The translations under genes and the position numbers were made by a program. Below are positions 5,652 to 12,973 of a stretch of DNA of 16,364 bases, in pieces. The stretch's first letter is position 1. Every line of letters starts with the position of its first letter. The DNA is from CAUPWF01 sp044425815 (GTDB taxonomy: Bacteria; Bacillota; Clostridia; Lachnospirales; Lachnospiraceae): NCBI GenBank assembly GCA_044425815.1, contig JAWXVA010000056.1, positions 1-16,364 of the forward strand, written 5' to 3'. A model generated the notes under the pieces. It did no database searches. It was not told the DNA's origin and worked only from the letters and a program-made list of their open reading frames with translations.

Positions 5652-7334
5652 TCAATCTAAAAAATCTTCAAAACTCAACTGAACATAATCCTCCTTTTTC
5701 ATACTATTCTGATTGCTTATAAATTCTATCAGATCTGTTTTTTTAATTTTTCTACTATGCACTTCTGGCTCAAATGTTATTTCATGCACTGAAATTTCTT
5801 TTATTTCTTCTACTTTTGTTCCTATTGTAAAAAATCGTATTGGTTTGTTTTGCTCAATCGCTGAAGCAATTTCAAACAAAACACCATCTGCAATGGTTCC
5901 AAATACCCACAGTTCTTGACAGGTCTTAATAAGTTGATTATTCCCTCGTCTAACTAAATCTCTCTTCACCCTATCACCTAAAAAATAATCAAATACTCTA
6001 AATGGATTAATAGGCAACATTTCTCTATTTAACACATATTGACAAACAACATCTCTGCAATAAAAATACGCCTTTGATTGTGCTGTAAAAATTAATTTCA
6101 TTTCATCAGTATTGCTTTTTTTAATATTTAATTTACTTAATGACTTATCAAACTTATTTTTTCTTTTTTCCACTAACACTCTTGCCATATATGCTCCACT
6201 AACAAATGCTGTCATCAACCCTCTAAACATTGATGTAGCATCACCGATAACATACAAATCTTCTATACATTCAAGATTCTTATTTATTTGTGGATAGTCG
6301 CCAAATTTCTCAATTTCCGGTCCATACAATTTTCCTTCATTATCACTTTTTATTATTTGACAAATCATTTTTTTTAGTCTTTTATCAACTTCCAATCCTA
6401 CTACTAAAGCGCCCTCTAAGTACTCCTTTAATGACATTTCAACTTCTTGATTTTTGTAATAGGTATCTATTATCTCCTTTGCAAAGTTTGAATTATGATC
6501 TTCCGTTCTCAGTATTACACCAATATTTGTATAATCATTTGATTTTTTTTCAGTTTCTCCATTATAAGTACTATTATTACCATAAGATGACTTAATAACA
6601 CTTCCATTTCTACAATAGCAAAATGTTCTCACTTGATTCATCGAATCTATTGAATCAATTAATTTATAGTCATGGGATTGTCTTCCAATATCAATACTGA
6701 AATTCTCATTACTCATTTCTATCCTTACTCCCATTTCATATTTGGCATTCCACTCAATCCCATCAATTTTATCTAGCAAATATTTTGCACTCATTTTACC
6801 TGTTGCTATAATAATATGCTCCGCCTCATATTGAGCTCCGCCCTTACACTTTACAACGTAACCATCTTTAATTTTATTAATCTCATCGACCTCTTCTTCT
6901 TTAAGGTTTTCAGCTAACAAATCTACAAAATACTCACAGATTTTTTTCCGAACATCCTCATCAAGATAGCACGAATCATAATTTTTATACATATCATGAT
7001 TTTCATTGCAATACTTAATCCATAAATCATCCCAGAATTTCAGATCAATTCCCGCCACATGCAATAATTTCCAAACCTCCTCATAGGCTTGTTTCAGACG
7101 ATATTCATTTAATTTCCCCCACATTTTTGACCCCGCAGGAGCATACGATAATTTCCCATCAGAAAATAGACCTGCTCCACCAACACCAAAGCTCACATCA
7201 TCTGGAATCTGCTTACTTCTTTCATCGTATTTTTTACCTTTTTCTATTATCAAGAAGCTAATTCCTTCTCTTTTTAAAATCATACCTGCTGTTAAACCCG
7301 ATGGCCCAGCACCAACTATTATTACATTATACAT
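5652..7334 (-). CDS. FAD-dependent oxidoreductase fused to a deoxyribosyltransferase-like domain
   Basis: This 560-residue protein has two parts. Residues 1-390 form a flavoprotein: GAGPSG dinucleotide motif (8-13), the COG2509-type signature GGAGLFSDGKL (52-62), ATGK (177-180) and YVIGDAT (361-367) for FAD binding. After a lysine-rich linker, residues about 413-510 form a second domain with FDYFLGDRVKRDL and then CQELWVFGTIADGVLFEI followed by A...NKPIRFF. That pattern fits the nucleoside 2-deoxyribosyltransferase-like (DUF4406/DUF7768-like) fold; E488 would be the equivalent of the family's catalytic or binding Glu. The domain call is tentative. ATG follows AGGAGG. It is last in an operon, 8 nt after the dCTP-deaminase-like gene. 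Substrate unknown; nucleotide-linked defence is an inference. Confidence 0.8.
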   Translation of the reverse strand: MYNVIIVGAGPSGLTAGMILKREGISFLIIEKGKKYDERSKQIPDDVSFGVGGAGLFSDGKLSYAPAGSKMWGKLNEYRLKQAYEEVWKLLHVAGIDLKFWDDLWIKYCNENHDMYKNYDSCYLDEDVRKKICEYFVDLLAENLKEEEVDEINKIKDGYVVKCKGGAQYEAEHIIIATGKMSAKYLLDKIDGIEWNAKYEMGVRIEMSNENFSIDIGRQSHDYKLIDSIDSMNQVRTFCYCRNGSVIKSSYGNNSTYNGETEKKSNDYTNIGVILRTEDHNSNFAKEIIDTYYKNQEVEMSLKEYLEGALVVGLEVDKRLKKMICQIIKSDNEGKLYGPEIEKFGDYPQINKNLECIEDLYVIGDATSMFRGLMTAFVSGAYMARVLVEKRKNKFDKSLSKLNIKKSNTDEMKLIFTAQSKAYFYCRDVVCQYVLNREMLPINPFRVFDYFLGDRVKRDLVRRGNNQLIKTCQELWVFGTIADGVLFEIASAIEQNKPIRFFTIGTKVEEIKEISVHEITFEPEVHSRKIKKTDLIEFISNQNSMKKEDYVQLSFEDFLD

Positions 7335-7342
7335 ATCTCCTC

Positions 7343-8257
7343 CTATTTCAATGCTACAAAAATGGAAATAATAGCAACAAAAATTGTCATTACACTCAAA
7401 TACAGATTTTGCATTTTTTTTGTTTCCATTTTTAATTCCTCCATTTCCTTTTTTAATTCGTTAATTGCCCCTTGCATTACGTTTGATGGTAAATACTCAA
7501 CAATTGAATTTTTATAATTATATTTTCCACCATAAGCAGTAGTTGGTTCTATTAACTTATTAAATTCAATAGTTGCATAATGTGTTCCTCTTTTCAAATA
7601 AACCACCTTATTAGATGTATTAAATAATAAGCAAAATAATTTTCCATGGAATCCTGGATCTACTTGTGTGCTGTTTGACAGGATTACGCCTTGACAAAAT
7701 AGATTTACTGACACATCGAATCTGCCAACAATATCTCTTGGTAATGCTATCACTTCCTGACATGAAGCCAAAACATAGTCATATGGCTCTATTGCGATAA
7801 ATGGCGATTTATCTGTTAATACACCTACATTTCCAGCATAATAATACTCATCTCCAACTAACAAATCATATGATGAGTTACTTACACATTTTAAATTTCC
7901 ATTTTTAAACAGAACGTCACATTGAATCATTTTTTCAATAATACTTCTTGACAGCCCACCACCAGTATTTCTAATTTCCCATAGTTTTTCAATTAAATAA
8001 ATTGTATTTTCTTCATTTTTATCTACTAACCAATAGGTAACAATATCGGCAAACTCACTTTTCATTTCATTAACGGATTCTCCCAAATCTGATATATAAA
8101 ATATCATCCACTCTTCATCTTGAAGTTTCCCTAGAAATTCCTGTAGTTGGCATATTCCCTCCAAAAATTTTTTCGTTTTCTTTATTGAAATTCTATTTGC
8201 TCTCTCTTCACGTCTCTTGAATTTTTCACCAACTAAGACTATCCCACTATATTTCAT
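7343..8257 (-). CDS. dCTP deaminase/dUTPase-fold protein with C-terminal membrane anchor
   Basis: This is a 304-residue protein. Residues 1-120 are a charged, mostly helical region I do not recognise. Residues about 125-235 follow the dCTP deaminase/dUTPase core: SSYDLLVGD (128-136), ALPRDIVGRF (171-180), the hallmark DPGFHG (200-205) and the closing LKRGTHYATIEF. Catalytic positions of true deaminases appear lost: the glutamate in LEF/LEL reads LLF (210-212) and the RSS...R segment reads RFDVSVN. A coiled-coil-like stretch (262-284) and one hydrophobic helix (285-303) end the protein, so it is probably a tail-anchored, trimeric nucleotide-binding sensor. Its start lies 6 nt after the upstream stop (translational coupling). 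Confidence 0.78.
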   Translation of the reverse strand: MKYSGIVLVGEKFKRREERANRISIKKTKKFLEGICQLQEFLGKLQDEEWMIFYISDLGESVNEMKSEFADIVTYWLVDKNEENTIYLIEKLWEIRNTGGGLSRSIIEKMIQCDVLFKNGNLKCVSNSSYDLLVGDEYYYAGNVGVLTDKSPFIAIEPYDYVLASCQEVIALPRDIVGRFDVSVNLFCQGVILSNSTQVDPGFHGKLFCLLFNTSNKVVYLKRGTHYATIEFNKLIEPTTAYGGKYNYKNSIVEYLPSNVMQGAINELKKEMEELKMETKKMQNLYLSVMTIFVAIISIFVALK

Positions 8258-8263
8258 ATCTTA

Positions 8264-8689
8264 TCACCCTATTTGAATATCACATTTTTTTGTATTTTCT
8301 TGCCCATAATCCAAAATAATATAATCTACGACTACATTATTTTTATTCATAATTATCATTAATACACCATTCTGATTACCTGATAAAAAATCTAATTCAT
8401 ACTGCCCTTCCAAATTTACTTCCGTGCAATATCCCCCTACATATATATAATATTCCGTAGCATCTGTAGCATCTATGGACCCATAAACATTTAGATTATA
8501 AATTATTGATACTTCATTATTTTTATCTATATACAACTTGAATTGTGGAAATATAGATGTAAGTAAAACCAAAGAAGATAATAACAACGACACTGCAAAT
8601 AGAATATACGAACAACTAAATGTTTTAATATTTTTACATTTAGTTTCAGTCCACCTTCTAACTCTATACATCCATATTCTCTTATTCAT
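8264..8689 (-). CDS. single-pass membrane protein with extracytoplasmic beta-rich domain
   Basis: I do not recognise this 141-residue protein by family. The ATG at 8689 is chosen because GGAGG lies 6 nt upstream; the ATG at 8725 would include this Shine-Dalgarno sequence. A basic N-terminus (RVRRWTETKCKNIK) precedes one long hydrophobic helix at about residues 23-48, so positive-inside predicts a cytoplasmic N-terminus. The remaining 90 residues are rich in beta-forming residues, tyrosine and asparagine (YNLNVYGSIDATDATEYYIY and so on) and probably fold as a small beta-sandwich outside the cell. It is the first gene after the promoter at 8742-8771 and is coupled to the deaminase-fold gene, so it is likely the membrane partner of that anchored protein. 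Confidence 0.72.
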   Translation of the reverse strand: MNKRIWMYRVRRWTETKCKNIKTFSCSYILFAVSLLLSSLVLLTSIFPQFKLYIDKNNEVSIIYNLNVYGSIDATDATEYYIYVGGYCTEVNLEGQYELDFLSGNQNGVLMIIMNKNNVVVDYIILDYGQENTKKCDIQIG

Positions 8690-8741
8690 ATATCTCCTCC
8701 CAAATAATAAAACCAAACGCTGCATATCAAGTTATATTGTT

Positions 8742-8771
8742 ATGATACACCCTCAAAAGATATATTGACAA
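8742..8771 (-). promoter_or_regulatory. promoter of the three-gene membrane/nucleotide/flavin operon
   Basis: TTGTCA (8766-8771) and TATCAT (8742-8747) on the minus strand are 18 bp apart and lie about 50 bp upstream of the first gene of the operon. The match to sigma-A consensus is good but not perfect. Confidence 0.55.
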
Positions 8772-8834
8772 CCTTTAAATTTCATCCTTCAAGTTGAATC
8801 TTGTTTCTTGGATACTTGTTTTCAAAATTTCTTT

Positions 8835-9380
8835 TTATTTCTGCACAATCTTCTTTATCTCAATTTTAAATTTCTGCATATCTGCAATCACTTCCGGTAT
8901 CGTAATCTCTTTCTTTGCACTATTAATTAATGATTCCATAAATTTGGGAAACGATTCCAAATATTCATGTTTTAATCCATAACTAATATCTATACATATA
9001 TAATTTCTAAAATCTAGTATCTGATTTTCCTGTGGATTGCTTTGTAATAACAGCATCTCCATTTCACCAGTATAGCTCCATTTTATTCTCCGTTTTAAAT
9101 TCTCCTTAAAGTGAACAAACGCCTTGTCACTATAATACCACGTTGCACCACAAGTATCTTGAATTTTCTGATAAAATCCTTCTTTTTGAATCCACTCATT
9201 ATCTGTATATCCTATCGCATAAATGTAACAAAATTCACCAGAATTATAGTGAATATAATTAAATTCCTTAATCACATCCACTTCTACCTCTACAGTTATT
9301 CCATCCATCTCCAACAAACAAAATTGTTCGAATTGTAATTCTTCTTGCTCTTTGTGAAAATATTCTGCTATATTTCCCAT
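8835..9380 (-). CDS. hypothetical protein, soluble, 181 residues
   Basis: I do not recognise this protein. It is acidic overall, has no signal peptide or membrane helix, and appears to be mixed alpha/beta: strand-rich residues 20-60 (DGITVEVEVDVIKEFNYIHY), an aromatic middle (CGATWYYSDKAFVHF) and a helical C-terminus rich in lysine. It begins 9 nt after the stop of the short membrane protein at 9390-9572, with only a weak Shine-Dalgarno sequence, so translation is probably coupled to that gene. The unit is separated from the following operon by the promoter at 8742-8771. Its place between a candidate defence operon and Septu suggests accessory or defence work, without direct evidence. Confidence 0.65.
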   Translation of the reverse strand: MGNIAEYFHKEQEELQFEQFCLLEMDGITVEVEVDVIKEFNYIHYNSGEFCYIYAIGYTDNEWIQKEGFYQKIQDTCGATWYYSDKAFVHFKENLKRRIKWSYTGEMEMLLLQSNPQENQILDFRNYICIDISYGLKHEYLESFPKFMESLINSAKKEITIPEVIADMQKFKIEIKKIVQK

Positions 9381-9389
9381 TACTTGTTC

Positions 9390-9572
9390 TTATAATTCTA
9401 CAATGTCATCGGTGATATTTTCTCCATTAACATACGTCATTGTTATTTGCTGACCACCACGTATAGTAAATAATGAAAACTCTTGCTCATTACTGCAAAA
9501 CTTAGTTTGCATAATACCGGTACATAACAAAAGACCTATCATTACTGCACCTATTTTTTCACTACTTCTCGT
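9390..9572 (-). CDS. short membrane or secreted protein, possible ACG start
   Basis: An open frame ending at 9390 reads RSSEKIGAVMIGLLLCTGIM followed by a polar segment ending NGENITDDIVEL: a charged start, one hydrophobic stretch and a hydrophilic tail of about 40 residues. A strong AGGAG lies 7 nt before an ACG codon (9572), which suggests either initiation at ACG or a mutated ATG; counting from there it has 60 residues. The first standard start is the ATG at 9542 (50 residues), which would cut off the charged N-terminus and has a weaker site. The cysteine within the hydrophobic stretch is not in a clear lipobox. It is 9 nt upstream of the 181-residue gene and probably co-translated. Confidence 0.45.
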   Translation of the reverse strand, partial: TRSSEKIGAVMIGLLLCTGIMQTKFCSNEQEFSLFTIRGGQQITMTYVNGENITDDIVEL

Positions 9573-9663
9573 AGCTTTTCTCCTACGTACCAGTATATAT
9601 ACCCTTTTCCAATTTAAGCATACTACATTTCGCTTACATCATCATTCTAACTTATGAATATAA

Positions 9664-9710
9664 TAAAAAAACCGAAGTAAGCTAATTAATTCTCAGCTTT
9701 CACTTCGGTT
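9664..9710 (-). terminator. intrinsic terminator after the Septu genes
   Basis: On the minus strand AACCGAAGT (9702-9710) pairs with ACTTCGGTT (9670-9678), extended by an AAGCT/AGCTT inner stem, and is followed by a U run (9665-9671). It lies just after the HNH gene stop at 9720. Confidence 0.9.
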
Positions 9711-9719
9711 ATAGTATAT

Positions 9720-10400
9720 TTACATTCGTCTAGCTGTCACAATCTTATTCTGTAAATAATCCAATAAGATTCCCACATATTCCATTTTAGGAGTTTTTTC
9801 ATTAATCTTATGATATAAATCATCCCAATATGCAAAGTCACCTTGTCTGTTCTTTAAATCTTTTTTTATCTTAGTTTGTAAACTTCTTAAGGCAGCCTCT
9901 CTATTGTCTGGGAGAGAAACTGCATCACAGTTTAAGTTTAATGTTTCGTTTAAGTCTTCATTAATATCCACATCTGCCGAGTAGATAATGCCATTTCTTT
10001 TATACTTTATCTTGCTAATTGTTTTTATATCAAATGGATTTACAGTTATCGGAGTGTTACCCTTATGGGTATCACAAGTCTGAGCAATCTTTTTCGAACC
10101 GCTATTACCATCGCAAACTAATATCATGTTTCTATAATCAATTGTACTTTCATTACTTCGTTCGTTTGCTTGTGGGTGTCTTGGCATATAGTGTTCAATT
10201 TTTATAATAGGCACTAGCTTTTCTAGCTCCTCATATTGTATTCTTCGCATACAATACCCACATATCCCACCTTGTTCCTCATATAATTGTTTACGAATTG
10301 CATCACGTACATTCCCTGCTAAATCTTCATAACACTCACATCCATTTTGTTTTGCTTGCCAAAGTTCTCTAGGTTCATTTTTCTTATGAATAATTATCAT
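9720..10400 (-). CDS. ptuB: PtuB-like HNH nuclease of a Septu system
   Basis: This 226-residue protein is an HNH-type nuclease of the TIGR02646/PtuB group. Visible elements are CGYC (C47, C50), IEHYMPR with H70, YRNMILVC with N91 and C96, and CDTHKG (C109, H112), which together give the zinc-binding and metal-dependent catalytic residues of the HNH fold. In Septu systems PtuB is the nuclease partner of the PtuA ATPase and is thought to degrade nucleic acid during phage infection. It starts 8 nt after the ATPase gene in the same transcript and ends at the terminator at 9664-9710. The pair order (ATPase then HNH) is the usual one, and length and motifs look intact. Confidence 0.9.
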   Translation of the reverse strand: MIIIHKKNEPRELWQAKQNGCECYEDLAGNVRDAIRKQLYEEQGGICGYCMRRIQYEELEKLVPIIKIEHYMPRHPQANERSNESTIDYRNMILVCDGNSGSKKIAQTCDTHKGNTPITVNPFDIKTISKIKYKRNGIIYSADVDINEDLNETLNLNCDAVSLPDNREAALRSLQTKIKKDLKNRQGDFAYWDDLYHKINEKTPKMEYVGILLDYLQNKIVTARRM

Positions 10401-10408
10401 GTTTCTCC

Positions 10409-11701
10409 TTATAAGTACTCTAACTCCAATGTAGTTCTAGCTCCAACCACTTCACTATCTTGATTGCCAACTATTTTTACAAGGCTCTCTAATATCTCCT
10501 CTGCACCCTGTAAGTCACCTTCCTCAATTAAATCATATAGTAAATCAAATTGTTCACTGACACCTTTCGGTCTCTCGGCCACATTCATTACCTCACGCAT
10601 AATAGCATTCACATCTTTACCATATGTTTGCAAATTAGGTTCACACAAATCGCCTTCATCATTAAAAATCAATAGCGATTTTTTATCCACTGAATGAATA
10701 ACTGCTGGTGCATGAGTTGTTACAATAAACTGAACTAATGGAAAAATTTCTTTTAAGTCACCTAGTATTCGTTGTTGCCATTTAGGGTGTAAATGCAAAT
10801 CTATTTCATCAATCAAAATCACTCCTGGTGTTTGCTCTATTACATTTTCTAATAATGCTGGATTTAATACTGCCATTCGGTATGCTATGTCAGCAATCAT
10901 ACTCAACGTATTCTTATACCCATCACTCAGCTCTTTCATAGGACTACGTCTATATGACTCATCCACTGTTTCCTTATAAACCAAGTCTATCCCATGAGTA
11001 TCAAGATTAAATTCCACCTTAACATCTATATAGCCTGTAATTAGTTTATAACATTTGATAATTGACTTTCTAACTGCTTCTAATTCTGGTATTGTGCTTT
11101 TACCTTGTAGCTCTTTCAATGTCATGTTTTGAAACCAATTAAGCATCAATTTTTCATTAGATTCCGCATCTAAACAATCTAAATATCCTAGTGTACGTGA
11201 ATTTAATTGTCTTATCTCCTTAGATTTTTTTTCCTTCTTTTGAGCCCACAAACGACCTGTGCCATAATACGATACAATTGGTAAAATCAAATTTTTATCC
11301 CCTGATCTAACCCGCTCTTGATACGCAATTGATAATTCCTTGAGCTCTTTCGCACCTATTACAGTTGTTTTCCCTCCTGAACTAGTCAGTGTTCTTTCCC
11401 ATGCTAATGCCTCACTATTAATACCACCATTTGCACGAATTATAACAGGAAATTGAGGTTGCAAATCAATAGTACTCCCCATATCATAACTAACATTCAT
11501 AGCATCTTCTTTTGATATCCCACGACTAGGAATTGTATCAAATCCCATCAAAAAAGAGCCTACTGCAATAGAAGCCGCATCTAATACAGTAGTCTTTCCA
11601 CTGCCATTTGCTCCTATAATAACAGATAATTCTGGATGGAATGATACCTTCAATTTTTTAAAACCTCTATAGTTCTCTAATTCCAATTCCTGTAGCTTCA
11701 T
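10409..11701 (-). CDS. ptuA: PtuA-like AAA/SMC-type ATPase of a Septu system
   Basis: This 430-residue ATPase has Walker A GANGSGKT (30-37), an LSDGYK signature-like motif (258-263), Walker B GVILIDEID (293-301) continuing as LHLHPKWQ, and the switch histidine in TTHAP (H330). This is the OLD/RecF-like ABC ATPase type used by PtuA. It is followed within 8 nt by an HNH gene, which defines a Septu anti-phage system. PtuA oligomerises, binds ATP and controls the nuclease; this is family knowledge. ATG follows AGGAG at 6 nt and the promoter at 11764-11792. No reverse transcriptase or retron RNA is seen nearby, so it is stand-alone Septu rather than an Ec78-type retron. Confidence 0.92.
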   Translation of the reverse strand: MKLQELELENYRGFKKLKVSFHPELSVIIGANGSGKTTVLDAASIAVGSFLMGFDTIPSRGISKEDAMNVSYDMGSTIDLQPQFPVIIRANGGINSEALAWERTLTSSGGKTTVIGAKELKELSIAYQERVRSGDKNLILPIVSYYGTGRLWAQKKEKKSKEIRQLNSRTLGYLDCLDAESNEKLMLNWFQNMTLKELQGKSTIPELEAVRKSIIKCYKLITGYIDVKVEFNLDTHGIDLVYKETVDESYRRSPMKELSDGYKNTLSMIADIAYRMAVLNPALLENVIEQTPGVILIDEIDLHLHPKWQQRILGDLKEIFPLVQFIVTTHAPAVIHSVDKKSLLIFNDEGDLCEPNLQTYGKDVNAIMREVMNVAERPKGVSEQFDLLYDLIEEGDLQGAEEILESLVKIVGNQDSEVVGARTTLELEYL

Positions 11702-11763
11702 TTGGTCTCCTTATTTCACACATTCTTATATTCTTGTCTGTAGTTCTATCCTAATTAGTATAT

Positions 11764-11792
11764 ATTTTAACATACAAAAAAGAGAATGCCAA
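11764..11792 (-). promoter_or_regulatory. promoter of the Septu operon
   Basis: TTGGCA (11787-11792) and TAAAAT (11764-11769) are 17 bp apart on the minus strand, with a TG one base before the -10 (extended -10). This is a strong sigma-A-like promoter about 60 bp before ptuA. Confidence 0.8.
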
Positions 11793-11845
11793 GATATGCA
11801 AGATAGATTCCCTAGAATACAGCAGCTATTCTTTCTTTGATGCTA

Positions 11846-12187
11846 TTAACTTAATCTTGGCTTCTCAAACATTACCCTCATAACCTCTAATGCCCATTTT
11901 CTTTCTTGTTGCGACTTATTCATATAAAAATGATATATTTCCCGCATTGTATCATCCATTTCTTCTGATACATAGACAGTACCAAACAAAAAATAATCTG
12001 CTGACACATCAAAAATTCTACATAAACTAATTAAATGATCATTCCCAATCTGACTATAGCCATTCTCATAACGTCTAATCATATCCGTTGATACATATAA
12101 TTGTTCCGCTAATTGACTTTGTGTTAATCCACTTTGTTTTCTTATATTCTTTAATTGAGTTCCTATTGTATATATTTCTCTTTCCAT
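11846..12187 (-). CDS. XRE-family regulator, repeat copy 2, intact
   Basis: This 113-residue Cro/C1-type regulator is the intact counterpart of the frameshifted gene at 3280-3588. The helix-turn-helix lies in the first 65 residues (LKNIRKQSGLTQSQLAEQLY, VSTDMIRRYENG). The C-terminal helix region (DDTMREIYHFYMNKSQQERK then WALEVMRVMF) is complete. I choose the ATG at 12187, because the upstream TTG at 12199 overlaps the GGAGAG Shine-Dalgarno sequence. The matching inverted repeat lies at 12198-12226. It ends about 55 bp upstream of the Septu -35 element on the same strand, so it could influence defence-gene expression; this is inference. Confidence 0.9.
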   Translation of the reverse strand: MEREIYTIGTQLKNIRKQSGLTQSQLAEQLYVSTDMIRRYENGYSQIGNDHLISLCRIFDVSADYFLFGTVYVSEEMDDTMREIYHFYMNKSQQERKWALEVMRVMFEKPRLS

Positions 12188-12273
12188 TTTTCTCTCCAAA
12201 TTTTAATATTACGATTATCAAAATCTGAAGGTGGACTTCTAATGTTCTTCATCTGCACAACTTTCTCTACAAT

Positions 12274-12335
12274 GAGTAAAGCTGCGCACAAAAAAAGCCT
12301 AGAGTAATCCTGTTAAAAACAGCTTTACTCTGGCT
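12274..12335 (-). terminator. terminator of zinc-ribbon gene with alternative pairing, copy 2
   Basis: Identical to the structure at 3675-3736: a stem ending in GGCT followed by a U run on the minus strand, plus the 11-bp GAGTAAAGCTG/CAGCTTTACTC alternative pairing. It falls just after the zinc-ribbon stop at 12345. Confidence 0.8.
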
Positions 12336-12344
12336 CGGCGGTAT

Positions 12345-12548
12345 CTAGACTATGGGACTTCCCATACTGATCCTAGGCTCAGTAGTTCCTAATATTTGCT
12401 TTTTATGATATGTATGTAACGGTATCGCAATGACTTGTTTGCATATTGGGCACTTTATTTGTATTGTTCCAGTTGCTCCATGCAACAAATCAAATAACCT
12501 TTTATTTCTACAACAAGGACATGCTACTTGTATCACTTCTGTATTCAC
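12345..12548 (-). CDS. Com-like zinc-ribbon protein, copy 2, with C-terminal extension
   Basis: This is a 67-residue protein with GTG start and GAGGT at good distance. Two CxxC pairs (C10/C13, C33/C36) make a zinc ribbon like that of copy 1. Where copy 1 stops with TAA (3797-3799), this copy has CAA and continues for 18 residues (QILGTTEPRISMGSPIV), through sequence that is non-coding in copy 1 and includes the TATGGG...CCCATA hairpin. Which state is ancestral is not clear from one window. It lies 89 bp after the stop of the third XRE gene and ahead of the terminator. Likely a nucleic-acid-binding regulator. Confidence 0.75.
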   Translation of the reverse strand: MNTEVIQVACPCCRNKRLFDLLHGATGTIQIKCPICKQVIAIPLHTYHKKQILGTTEPRISMGSPIV

Positions 12549-12637
12549 TTCTTCTACCTCGTACTATAATTTATTGATATTTGTCACCTTAACTCTAAGC
12601 ACCTGCACCATGTCATCTCATTATTGATAGTTCTTAC

Positions 12638-12973
12638 TTAATAATTTTTCAGCATCCTAGATAAATATTCCACTAGTCTATCTGTAAATTCTGCTTTCTG
12701 TTCTCTATTACAATTCGCTATATAATACTCCATATCAAATTCTTTTATACATGCTCCTGTAATTAAATATGTAGGATCTATCCCGAAATCACAATGTAGC
12801 GTCAATAATTTATCTGCTGATAATCCTGTTGCTCCTGATTCAAACTTACGATAGTGCTCCTCCGATACACCAAGTTTATCCGCAAAATCTAACTGCTTAT
12901 AGTTTAAATTTTTTCTTGCCTCCCTTAATCTTTTTCCTATTAAAATATTTGTATTTTTTCTAGTTTTATCCAT
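12638..12973 (-). CDS. XRE-family transcriptional regulator
   Basis: This 111-residue protein has a Cro/C1 helix-turn-helix in residues 10-70: IGKRLREARKNLNYKQLDFA, DKLGVSEEHYRKFESGATGL, SADKLLTLHCDFGIDPTYLI, the last being the usual end of this domain (cf. VSADYFLFG in the other copies). A short helical tail follows. ATG lies 7 nt after GGAGG. It is a distinct paralogue rather than a third copy of the repeat-borne XRE. The zinc-ribbon gene follows at 89 bp, so the original module was probably XRE, zinc ribbon, terminator, XRE. Possible operator sequences lie at 13060-13085. Confidence 0.88.
   Translation of the reverse strand: MDKTRKNTNILIGKRLREARKNLNYKQLDFADKLGVSEEHYRKFESGATGLSADKLLTLHCDFGIDPTYLITGACIKEFDMEYYIANCNREQKAEFTDRLVEYLSRMLKNY

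Larger units (their letters stand above)
11982..12627. repeat. long direct repeat, copy 2
   Basis: Second copy of the block at 3383-4028, same orientation and no gaps. It contains the N-terminal part of the intact XRE gene, the non-coding block and the zinc-ribbon gene. On its right side it continues naturally into the third XRE gene (stop at 12638), which suggests this junction is the original arrangement. Confidence 0.93.

Noticed and set aside
10409..11846. Retron with Septu effectors
   Set aside because: No reverse transcriptase gene is present and the upstream gap is too short for a retron RNA plus RT.
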